Positions 7,699-14,879 of a stretch of 14,879 bases of DNA are shown piece by piece. Location of the stretch: contig MU631611.1 in NCBI GenBank assembly GCA_026770615.1, positions 177,434 through 192,312 of the forward strand. Direction: 5' to 3'. The notes under the pieces are model-generated. The model had not been told where the DNA came from. It saw nothing but the letters and a program-made list of their open reading frames with translations, and ran no database searches. This stretch comes from Pavlovales sp. CCMP2436. Its lineage: Eukaryota; Haptophyta; Pavlovophyceae; Pavlovales. Position 1 is the stretch's first letter; the number at the start of each line of letters is the position of its first letter. The position numbers and the translations under genes are program-made.

Positions 7699-9830
7699 GA
7701 TGACGTATCGTAGTCCCTCCTGGATCGACATGAGCAGCGGGTCGCTTGTGCGCTTCACGCCCTCGACGTGGTAGCGACGTAGTCTTTCGATATTCATGCT
7801 CGCGCTGTCGACTGGCTGGCACTGCATCGGGACGCTCGTGAACGGGCAGTAGTCCCCCAGGAAGAACAGCCTCGCGCCCCATTCTCGGCAAAAGCTCTCA
7901 TTTTTAATCGTTGTTGCTGCGTCAGCATGGTGGCTTCGTCGACGATAAGGTTGGCTGGCGGGCGTCTGTTTAGGTCACGCGTCCGCTCTTCGGTGAAGAC
8001 TCGCCCACCAAGCAGTCGAGCATGGCACATGGTCTGCCCGAAGCCCTTTTTCAAAGCGTCCAGGCGAAGCAGGTGTGTGGGCGAGCAGAACACTGTATCT
8101 GTCAGGCTCCCGTCTAACACGGCAGCTAATGGTTTTACCTGAGCCGGCCGCACTCGTTATGATGGCTGGGAGTCCTGATGCGGCTGTAAGCGGGCCGAGA
8201 AGCTCGTAGTTCCGGGGTTTGTATTTACCGTGTTTGTTCTCGTAATCGGGGAGGTGGAATGCGAGGTTAATATGGTCGACGTGCAGGTTAGACAAGGTCG
8301 GTGTGGCTGCGACGTCGGGCATGGACCCGGTGTCTTTGATGACAAAATTAGGGAGCATCATCCGATCGTAGTCGAGCTCTCTGTCCATCAGGCAGTAGAC
8401 TCCGTCCGTTACCAGCTCGAGGCATGCTGGAAGAGCGAATGCCTGGCACACGGCCTGCACCCGCTGGCAAGCGGTGATATATGCAGAAACATGAGCTGTT
8501 GTGTTGACTCCTCCGAGGGGGTGCTCGATTTCTATGGTGTTTTCTCCGAGCGTTCGGATATGAACTCTGGTTTCGTCGAGGTTTGGGTCTTCGAGCGCCA
8601 ATGCGAAATACTCCTGAGCTTGGACCTCTGAACCACGCATATGAAAGCGGGTGCTGAGGCTTGTACTCATCCCGATTCCAACTGCCTTGGCGTAGTGCTT
8701 GATTTCATTATCCTTTATATAAGATGTCTCATCCCACTGATTGGGACGCTCTCGAAGGAAATCATGGCGAAGTGTGCCTCGAAACTTACACCGCACATCA
8801 ACCAAAATCGTGCTTCGGGGAATGTCAAAATCTTTGGGACTGCGGGTGCTTGGAGCTTGTAAAAGCCCCGATCGTCGACTTCGTAGCTTTGAGCAATCTT
8901 GGTAGTGTACACGTTGGTGAGGGTTTCAAATATTTTTTCGGCTGTAACATAATCCACATTGAGATCAGGTGTTATGCTTAGTAGAAATTCGATTATTTTT
9001 TCTGAGCATGCCGTTGTGAAGTCTACGGTACGGGTGTTAATGGCCAGAAGCCCTTCAATTTTTTGCGAGAGCATGTCTCTCATCTCATCATGACTCGACA
9101 ACGTAAAGACCTCGCTGATTTTACCAATGCAGCAACCGGGTTTGGCGAGGAAGGGGCTCATACAAGAATCGAATGCACGAGTGTAGGCTTTTGATTGATC
9201 CACGTTGATGATATCATCAGCGAGTATGCGCGGTTTCTTCTGTCGAAGTGCTGCATCATCATCATCAAGCTCGACCTCTTTCTCTTCAGGTTCGCCACGA
9301 GGAAAGGTATCATACAACTCAAATCGACAACGACCTGTGAGCAAAACCGCTTGTATGCATGCGCAAAACACATCTGGACCTATCTCGGCCGAGTTCATAG
9401 TGGCTCTTTTCAACTGCGGCTTCCACTTCTCATCTGACCACAGATTAAATGGGGTTTGGAGGGCGTACACCGTTCCATCGATGCGTAGAATGCGTTGCGG
9501 GCAGCTATAGCTATTGCTCGGGTAGCTTATCAAAGTAGTGTCGATTTGGAGCTCTGCATATTTAGCGGTCATTTCAGCCACATCTAGCTTGATAACTTCG
9601 CTATCAGTTGTTATAAACCCAAATGTCGATGCAGTGAAAGCTTCGACGTGTGTAGGGGTCGTCAAAAGCATCTTTATCGGCGTTTTAATTACACCGTGGG
9701 CTTTGCCCGTGATGAGATTGGGGTTGTCGACGTGCAAGTAAGAGCGACGTGCGGCCTCGGTGGAGTCTAGCAAGAACAGGTGGATGAAGCAATGTAGCTT
9801 CGTCGTCTGCGCATCGTAGCTCGCGCGCGA
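7621..9830 (-). pseudogene. SF1 helicase / viral replication protein, multiply frameshifted
   Basis: A large replication protein (about 735 codons) is read in four consecutive pieces: about 9830-8790, 8800-8145, 8150-7890 and 7890-7621, separated by three frameshifts. An in-frame TGA at 9829-9831 bounds the upstream end, so the start is uncertain. The N-terminal piece has an acidic linker (about 9250-9290) followed by INVDQSKAYTRAF (about 9175-9212), reminiscent of a D-x-x-K-x-Y motif found N-terminal to helicases in some large eukaryotic viruses. The C-terminal helicase core shows Walker A AAGSGKT (8131-8151), Walker B NLIVDEATML (around 7929-7952) and motif-III-like FFLGDY (7849-7866), then a VxRTSDPLL-type region. 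It supplied genome replication. Transcription converges on the lipase. Helicase identity is firm; the N-terminal domain is not assignable by eye. Confidence 0.72.
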
Positions 9831-10175
9831 TCAAAAATGATTTTTCGCACGACATTGCCGGTTGTAAAGGTCTTCAAATATGATCGCGCGACGAGAATCC
9901 CGCTCGCTCAAATACGACTTCTTTCAGCCCTTTCCGGGTGCGTGCGCGAAGCAGAGAAAAATGTGTGGCAGGAGCCATGGAGAATTTTATTCGTGTTTTT
10001 TATTTTACCTTGCAAGCTTTATTTCTCTAGAATTAATTTAGTAGTTTATATAAACCCGCACGCATCAAGAAAAGGCCAAAAGGAGTCATTTTTGAGCGAG
10101 CAGGATTCCCGTGCGGCGATCATAAATGAGTGAACTTAGAGTCGACAAAGTCGTGCAGGTAGTCATTTTTGAGCG
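9828..10175. repeat. 119-bp imperfect inverted repeat with AT-rich spacer
   Basis: The left arm 9828-9946, reverse-complemented, aligns without gaps to the right arm 10057-10175; I count 86 of 119 matches (72 percent). Conserved blocks include CGCACGCA, TTTGAGCGAGC, GCGATCATA, GTCGTGC and TCATTTTTGA. The 110-bp spacer is AT-rich. It sits directly upstream of the helicase gene near the right end of the viral block, so candidates are a viral terminal repeat, a replication origin, or an old duplicated and inverted segment. Confidence 0.8.
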
Positions 10176-10329
10176 ACGATGATTTCATCGACTTAATTTG
10201 CAAGTCGCGCCGAGAAAACACGAGCGTAGTATCAGAGGACACGTAAGACACCCCTGATGTACCGGGAACATCGAAAAAGTCAAATGGTGGGTACTTTTGC
10301 AAAATCGCCTCGGGTTGCGCTACTAGCAT
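10120..10329 (-). CDS. possible 69-aa viral fragment
   Basis: An ATG-initiated frame (10329 to TGA 10120) reads plausibly as protein: a hydrophobic-aromatic stretch (ILQKYPPFDFFDVPGTSG) followed by a Ser/Lys-rich tail ending inside the right arm of the inverted repeat. Reading the opposite arm in the mirrored direction gives a related tail (both share KND[YF]xHD) and a stop at the same position. This means either the arms duplicate the end of a real gene, or the resemblance is simply due to DNA repetition. It could be a remnant of an early gene upstream of the helicase. I recognise no family. Confidence 0.3.
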   Translation of the reverse strand: MLVAQPEAILQKYPPFDFFDVPGTSGVSYVSSDTTLVFSRRDLQIKSMKSSSLKNDYLHDFVDSKFTHL

Positions 10330-10380
10330 ACAAATCGCCTCGGGCTACCGGAAAATCCGCTCGGGATACCTTACATAGCA
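10287..10380. repeat. degenerate AAATCGCCTCGGG repeat
   Basis: AAATCGCCTCGGG occurs twice (about 10303-10315 and 10332-10344), with a third degenerate copy (AAATCCGCTCGGG) about 20 bp further on, each followed by a TNC triplet. The cluster marks the last sequence that could belong to the viral block. Confidence 0.6.
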
Positions 10381-10700
10381 CAAACTAGGGTTAGGGTAAT
10401 GAGGCCTTGTGACGGCACAGTTGAGCACCTGAGGGTCGGGGGAGATGCGGCAGGTCTCTGGGGGTGGGCGGGAGGGCGGTGGAGCCATCGCGGCACGTTT
10501 ATCGCCTCGCCGGGGACCACGCCTATGCGGTGGTGGTTGGCGGAGGGAGGGAAGGGGGGGGAGTCAGATAGTGCGCACGAGCACAGTGGATTAAAATGTG
10601 GCCATCCTGCTTATTATATTGGTCATGAACATTAGACAGCCTGTTTCCAAAAATAATTTTTGAAAAAGAATAACAGGCTGGAACATAAGTGCTGAGAAAT
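10381..10700. other. non-coding flank with 22-bp repeat and hairpin
   Basis: This stretch contains AGGGTTAGGG (about 10387), G-rich DNA, the right copy of the 22-bp repeat (10514-10535) and a hairpin at about 10638-10680 with 9-bp arms CAGCCTGTT/AACAGGCTG. No gene is supported. Confidence 0.5.
10514..10535. repeat. 22-bp direct repeat, right copy
   Basis: This copy is identical over 22 bp to 2741-2762. Similarity extends weakly upstream (CGCCTCGC-GG versus CGACTCGC-GG) and fades downstream. Confidence 0.85.
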
Positions 10701-10701
10701 A

Positions 10702-10866
10702 CAGGAGGTCGCGGGCAATAAGAAGGGCGAATTTGGGTTGAAGCTCAGTTTCTTAGCAATTCACATACAAACAATAACTAAATTCTGCTTCAATTACGAT
10801 TGAAGGGCACACAAAATGAGGCTCAAGTTCTTAACGTTACAGTTTTTTATTGCCTGCGACCCTCTG
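10702..10866. mobile_element. 165-bp MITE with TA target-site duplication
   Basis: The ends CAGGAGGTCGCGGGCAATAA (10702-10721) and its inverted counterpart ending at 10866 pair at 18 of 20 positions and are flanked on both sides by TA (10700-10701, 10867-10868). An internal hairpin CTTCAAT-TACG-ATTGAAG lies at about 10789-10806. The length, CAG termini and TA duplication fit a Tc1/mariner-type non-autonomous element. It encodes nothing and would be mobilised in trans. Confidence 0.8.
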
Positions 10867-10868
10867 TA

Positions 10869-11397
10869 ATATATATTTCGTAATATATATATATATGGCA
10901 AGTGTCTGGGTCCCGATAAAAAACACCGGACTCCAAACTGAGGAACAGGTCCAGGACTGGGGCGTAGGAAGGGGTGACGTTCGTTTTAAAATTTTAAAGA
11001 TTTTATTTTATTTTAAAAGAGGGAGGGGGTGTTTGGGAGGGAAATCGTTCTGGTTTTATGCGTTTCAGAGGCAAAATCAGAGGGGGGTCCGGGGGCGGCG
11101 ACGAGGGGGGGGTCCGGTGGTTTGAGTGATTATACATACAGAAATTGAATTAAGGGGCTTTTCAGCACACTGCAGGCGCGAGTCCGCACTTTAAAATATG
11201 CTCTATTTGTTACGTGACTTGGGTTTTGAGTGGGGTAAGGGTTGGGCTAAGCCGAGATGGCGCGGGAGGCGCGGGCTGCGCGCTGCACGTTCTGAAATTT
11301 ATGGTTTTGATTAGGGTGGTCCACGCTTCGAACCCAACCCCAAACAAACCAAAGGGGAAAAACAACTGGTCTTTCAGTAATGTACTTAGACTAATAA
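10869..11397. other. non-coding, A/T and G-rich low complexity
   Basis: This is a TA microsatellite (about 10880-10895) followed by G-rich, purine-rich and TTTTAAAA-rich sequence. No coding signal was seen. Confidence 0.5.
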
Positions 11398-12060
11398 GTG
11401 ATTAACCCCAAGTTTGCAATCAGATTACAAGTTTCGTTTTTGGAGGATGCGCTGACGATGTTTTTGGATGGTGCGGACCCGCTCGCGTTAGCGCTGGGCC
11501 GGTTGGGCGGCCATGCGGGCCTCCCGCCGCACAAGATCAGGCCGCCGCCGCGTGACCCGCACGGACTCGCCGCACTGCACCGGTCGTCGTCGGCAGGGCT
11601 CACCCGCCCTCGCTCGGGGACAGGGCTCATCCGCCCTCGGCCGGGGACAGGGCTCATCCGCCAACCGAGCTCTCTCCCGCCCACCGAGCTGGCTTCCCCG
11701 GCCCGTCGCGCCGGCCTCCCAGCCCGTCGTGATCTCGGGGCACAGACGCTCGTTGGCCTGCTGCACACGTCCGAGTCGCCGAGACCCGGCTCGCCTGCCA
11801 ATCGTCGCCTGCGCACGTCAGGGGTCAGGGGCAGCGCAGAGGAGTCCGCCTTCCGTTCCCGCTTTCTGTCAACTGGCACGCAGGCGTCCCGGGAACGCTG
11901 GCGGACGTACCCGGAGCAGCCGACACACCTCCGGGAGGGGCACCGGGAGGCGCTCAGCCCGAATGCCCTCCTCGCTCCCCCCACGCCCATTAAAACTGGC
12001 GAGATGGGTGTGGATAGGCGGGATAGGGTACGCAGACTCTAGCTCACTCCTGCCAGCATC
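11398..12060. other. GC-rich block, coding status unresolved
   Basis: This CpG-rich stretch is open on both strands (plus 11398-12042; minus 11391-11990), as expected by chance in GC-rich DNA. The translations are Pro/Arg/Gly/Ser-rich and low complexity, with no recognisable domain. It may be a CpG-island-like region, a decayed exon, or a GC-rich repeat. I do not call a gene. Confidence 0.5.
11594..11667. repeat. 27-bp minisatellite
   Basis: Units start at 11594, 11621 and 11648 (CAGGGCTCAYCCGCCCTCGS and continuing). There are two full copies and a partial third; the period is divisible by three. Confidence 0.85.
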
Positions 12061-12328
12061 CGTTATACGTCGCCGCGCTTTTGTCTGACACGCCCTGTGG
12101 CCCCGTTACCCCCTGTGTGTCCCCGCCTGCAGCCGGCCGAGAATTCCCCTTTAGCACTTTCCCGACTGAGTCTCATCGGCAAGGAGACCCTCTCGCTGCA
12201 GCGGAGCTGCCACGCCTCTTCTGCGTCAAGCAGCTCCCTGTCAAGTATTAGTAGTTGCTTGAATAATAACAGCGCCGCGGTTGGTCCGACGTGCAGGTGA
12301 TACTCCACATAACCCATGCGTAAATTTA

Positions 12329-12396
12329 CACACACACACACACACACACACCACCCATACATGAACACACGCGCACACACACATGAACACACACAC
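12329..12396. repeat. CA microsatellite
   Basis: (CA)n with ACATGAACACAC interruptions; further CA runs occur at 12478-12515. Confidence 0.9.
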
Positions 12397-12596
12397 ATGA
12401 ACACACGCACGAACACAGTCAGCCCGATGAGCAGGCGAGCACCCGCCTGTGTAGCACCCGTCACTACCCTGTGCAACGCACACACACATGAACACACACA
12501 CACACACACACACACATGAACACACGCACGAACACAGTCAGCCCGATGAGCAGGCGAGCATCCGCCTGTGTAGCACCCGTCACTATCCTGTGCAAC
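12397..12596. repeat. 81-bp unit duplicated at 119-bp period
   Basis: 12397-12477 and 12516-12596 match at 79 of 81 positions, separated by CA microsatellite. Both contain CAGTCAGCCCGATGAGCAGG and end CCTGTGCAAC. A short degenerate echo (CACCCGTCACTTCCCTGG) recurs just after the 12-bp array at about 12739. Confidence 0.9.
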
Positions 12597-12600
12597 ACCC

Positions 12601-12744
12601 TATGTAACACCCTATGTAACACCCTATGTAACACCCTATGTAACACCCTATGCAACACCCTATGTAACACCCTATGTAACACCCTATGTAACACCCTATG
12701 TAACACCCTATGTAACACCCTATGCAACACCCTATGTAACACCC
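12601..12744. repeat. 12-bp minisatellite, 12 copies of TATGYAACACCC
   Basis: Twelve uninterrupted 12-bp units are present; units 5 and 11 have C instead of T at position 5, the rest are identical. Because 12 is a multiple of 3, the array gives endless tetrapeptide open frames (LCNT on plus, LHRV on minus), which I regard as artefacts. The array begins at the end of the second 81-bp copy. Confidence 0.95.
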
Positions 12745-13194
12745 GTCACTTCCCTGGATTACACTCCCTATTCCAGACCTGTCGATATCCTGTGTAGAAT
12801 TATCGAGCGCCTCGGCTTGCCGGCCTTCCTAGTGCGGAATAATATCCATAGGATATTATTTCGTGTAAGGGGTAGCCGGCGGCGTGCGACGGCTGCGTGC
12901 CTTGGGGGTCGACGGAGACAGTACCCTTTGCAACACAAGTCACTTCCCTGGGTACAATCCCGTGAATTCCCTGGGTTGCATCCATCATGCAACTTGGCGA
13001 TTTCTTTGTTTTTTGAGTGCTTGGCAGACGGGACGATATAAGAACTATTATTAAAAAGGAGATGGTCTGGCTCAGGCGCGCGGAACAAACACCCCCCTAT
13101 AACTCCCCCCTCCCCCCCAAATGTGTCCCCTATGTGACTTCTATGTGACTCCCATATAACCCCCATGTGACCTGTGCAGGACTCTGGGCGCGGC
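12745..13194. other. non-coding, hairpin and degenerate minisatellite
   Basis: A near-perfect hairpin AATAATATCC-ATA-GGATATTATT lies at about 12838-12861. Degenerate CTATGTGACT/CCATATAACC/CCATGTGACC units (about 13122-13171) look like diverged relatives of the 12-bp repeat. No gene is supported. Confidence 0.55.
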
Positions 13195-13446
13195 TCAGTC
13201 CACAAGTTCCCTCGGGCGCGTAGGCTCCATCGGCTCTGCCTTTTTAAAGTCCGGCGGGCGGTTTTCCTCCTGCAGCCTGCCCTCCGAGCTTACATCCGAG
13301 CCGCATCCGCTTTTGAAAAAGGCAGAGCAGCCGCAGTACGTGCACCCGCAACACTCCCAGGTGCACATCAGATTATTTCTGTTTCTAATTATGACCCGCA
13401 GATGATTTACTGTAAATGATTCATTGTGAATTGCCAGGCGCACCAT
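13195..13446 (-). CDS. small Cys-rich hypothetical protein or exon
   Basis: From ATG 13446 to TGA 13195 this 83-codon frame reads less like random sequence than others in the flanks: a basic strand-like N-terminus (NHLRVIIRNRNNLM), a Cys cluster (CTWECCGCTYCGC, with further CSAFFKSGCG), then a charged Pro/Glu tail (PPDFKKAEPMEPTRPRE). The Cys pattern could be metal binding or disulphide rich, or a membrane-proximal palmitoylated cluster. I recognise no family. It might be an exon of a host gene; no splice sites were established. Confidence 0.3.
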   Translation of the reverse strand: MVRLAIHNESFTVNHLRVIIRNRNNLMCTWECCGCTYCGCSAFFKSGCGSDVSSEGRLQEENRPPDFKKAEPMEPTRPRELVD

Positions 13447-13544
13447 GCCCCCTTTATGGATAGTGTTTAGTAGGGGGTAATTGAGTAGGTGATGCAATTA
13501 CAGGTGTTGCACCTACACAGGTGCGTATTGCCATATGAAATATG

Positions 13545-13549
13545 TGATA

Positions 13550-13580
<31 letters not shown>
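13545..13580. repeat. TA/CA microsatellite
   Basis: (TA)n runs directly into (CA)n. Confidence 0.9.
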
Positions 13581-13582
<2 letters not shown>

Positions 13583-13650
13583 TCGGCGTAGCGCGTAGGA
13601 GCCTGCGTCGGCGCGCTAAGATCAGCTTGACTTGATACACTGTCAGCCCG

Positions 13651-13857
13651 GACCCCCCTTCATTACTATGTATATACACATGTTATGCAGAATATGACTA
13701 CGGACCTCTCTTCATTACTATGTATATACACATGTTATACAGAATATGACTACGGACCCCCCTTCATTACTATGTATGTACACATGTTATGCAGAATATG
13801 ACTACGGACCCCCCTGCATTACTATGTATATACGCATGTTTGCAGAATATGACTACG
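13651..13857. repeat. 52-bp tandem repeat, four copies
   Basis: The anchor CATTACTATGTATRTAC starts at 13661, 13713, 13765 and 13817, exactly 52 bp apart. Each unit continues ACATGTTATGCAGAATATGA and CTACGGACC with few changes. It is satellite-like and non-coding. Confidence 0.95.
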
Positions 13858-14202
13858 TGCCATCCACAGCACTTGAACTGCAACACGCATAGGCACGTTA
13901 CATGAAATCGCATGCTGTTGACCTGCCACAACGAAATCGACAATTTCGGACAATTGTATTGAAGCTCACGTAAACTCGCAATTAATACAGTACTGGTTTA
14001 GGTGCAGTGGGTCACAGCTAAATTGCTAGTAATTAGGCTATTTTTTGCGTGACGTGATAAATATTTCACTGCAAACGAACACATTCAATCTATACTTGTA
14101 TGGAAACTACGGATATTTATGTTTGAATATTTATCTTTTGCTGTACTGCAATCGTAACATATCCAATAGAATTACATTAGTGCGAAAACTGCATTGTATG
14201 TG
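13858..14202. other. AT-rich non-coding stretch
   Basis: No gene, RNA or repeat is evident, other than one GCAGTGG word at about 14004. Confidence 0.5.
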
Positions 14203-14335
14203 TAACAATAAGTTACAATTGTTACAATAAGTTACAAGTGTAACAATAAGTTACAAGTGTAACAATAAGTTACAAGTGTAACAATAAGTTACATTTGTAA
14301 CAATAAGTTACAATTGTAACAATAAGTTACAATTG
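14203..14335. repeat. 19-bp palindromic repeat array, seven units
   Basis: Units begin at 14203, 14222, 14241, 14260, 14279, 14298 and 14317. Each contains TGTAAC-AATAA-GTTACA, a 6-7-bp inverted repeat with constant AATAA centre. The second unit starts TTAC instead of TAAC; variation otherwise sits at the unit junction. The array could fold into serial hairpins or bind a dimeric protein repeatedly. Confidence 0.95.
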
Positions 14336-14879
14336 TTATACATTCATATACGAGTGCAGTGGAGCTTGCGTCGGTAATTGCATTCTAATTCAGTAATAAG
14401 AATTATTCTAATTTACAATTGCGATGAGATGAATTCAAGCAATGGGATTGTTGCAATGTCCTCATTGATTTAATTTGATTTGATTTTTTTGCAATGGAGT
14501 TCTCGTCAGCTTGCGATGCAAGCTAATAATAATGGATAACCTCTTGCAGTGGGGAATTAACTATTTCACATGGATCAGATTAACATAAAGAATGCGATAA
14601 TTGTAACGCATGTTTAAATAGTGCAGTGGAATATAATTATTTATAATCATATTGTATTTTATTACATAATTGCAAGATAAGCTTGACTCGAACTTGACAC
14701 GCCACGAGCCAGAACCCCCCTTTCACTATTATAGTAATTATTTTTTAATTGCAGTGGAGCTCGAGACGGCTAGCGCGGCCGCGCAACAACTCGTTACCCC
14801 CCTCCACAGTGCCCGCAGCACACACACCAGGTACCTTCTTCTACCCACCCACACACACACACAAACAACTCGTTACCCC
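14336..14879. repeat. AT-rich region with dispersed TGCAGTGG words
   Basis: TGCAGTGG or a one-base variant (GCAATGGAG) recurs near 14355, 14490, 14545, 14622 and 14750, usually before a run such as AGCTTGCG or AGCTCGAG. The final 130 bp is GC/CA-rich and holds AACAACTCGTTACCCC at 14785-14800 and 14864-14879, a 16-bp direct repeat 79 bp apart. No gene is supported. Confidence 0.5.

Noticed and set aside
9837..10133. 98-aa plus-strand protein over the inverted repeat
   Set aside because: It spans both arms and the AT-rich spacer and is better explained as chance reading of the repeat structure; no domain is visible.
10387..10396. AGGGTTAGGG as an interstitial telomere
   Set aside because: Less than two units; too short to separate from chance.
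11391..12042. 199-214-aa proteins on both strands of the GC-rich block
   Set aside because: Several overlapping frames are open at once, composition is Pro/Arg/Gly low complexity with a 27-bp repeat, and no domain is visible.
12601..12744. Telomere repeat or CRISPR array
   Set aside because: TATGYAACACCC is not a known telomere unit to my knowledge, lies internally, and has no spacers; it is a plain minisatellite.
12464..12797. Long open frames across the 12-bp array (tetrapeptide repeat protein)
   Set aside because: A 12-bp period keeps any stop-free frame open automatically on both strands; there is no non-repeat domain attached.

Overview
The window looks like repeat-rich nuclear DNA of a eukaryote. 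It has no bacterial-style operons, no tRNA or rRNA gene that I can see, very low gene density, microsatellites, several minisatellites, fold-back hairpins and a TA-flanked MITE-like element. Nothing identifies the host; a protist, alga or invertebrate would all fit.

The biological core is about 3,280-10,380: a decayed endogenous double-stranded DNA virus of the double-jelly-roll lineage (Polinton-like, adinto-like or adenovirus-like). Left to right it holds: a 3'-truncated A32/FtsK-type packaging ATPase (-), a basic K/R/A-rich virion-type protein (-), a possible 60-aa protein (+), an Ala/Gly-rich amphipathic pVI-like protein (+), the major capsid protein (+), a beta-rich possible penton/minor capsid protein (+), a class-3-lipase-like hydrolase with a visible Ser-Asp-His triad (+), and a large SF1 helicase/replication protein (-, convergent on the lipase). 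Structural genes and packaging ATPase diverge from about 4,255-4,280, while the replication gene runs back from the right end. Nearly every gene is broken: five in-frame stops, a frameshift at a T14 run, a frameshift at a G7 run, and three frameshifts in the helicase. It is therefore a fossil, but each lesion is local and gene order is still readable. I saw no integrase, protein-primed DNA polymerase or protease.

The edges are informative. On the left the ATPase stops abruptly at a roughly 163-bp tandem repeat array (about 2,930-3,280). On the right, upstream of the helicase, lies a 119-bp inverted repeat (9,828-9,946 / 10,057-10,175) with an AT-rich spacer. A perfect 22-bp direct repeat (2,741-2,762 and 10,514-10,535) brackets the viral block and its flanking repeats.

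Outside the virus: 1-2,930 is mostly non-coding with nested fold-back structures (1,103-1,543; 2,031-2,084; 2,121-2,198). 10,702-10,866 is a MITE with TA duplication. 11,400-12,050 is a GC-rich block with a 27-bp minisatellite. 12,320-12,750 is CA microsatellite, an 81-bp duplication and twelve 12-bp repeats. 13,195-13,446 holds a small Cys-rich reading frame. 13,651-13,857 is a 52-bp tandem repeat, and 14,203-14,335 is an array of seven 19-bp palindromic units.
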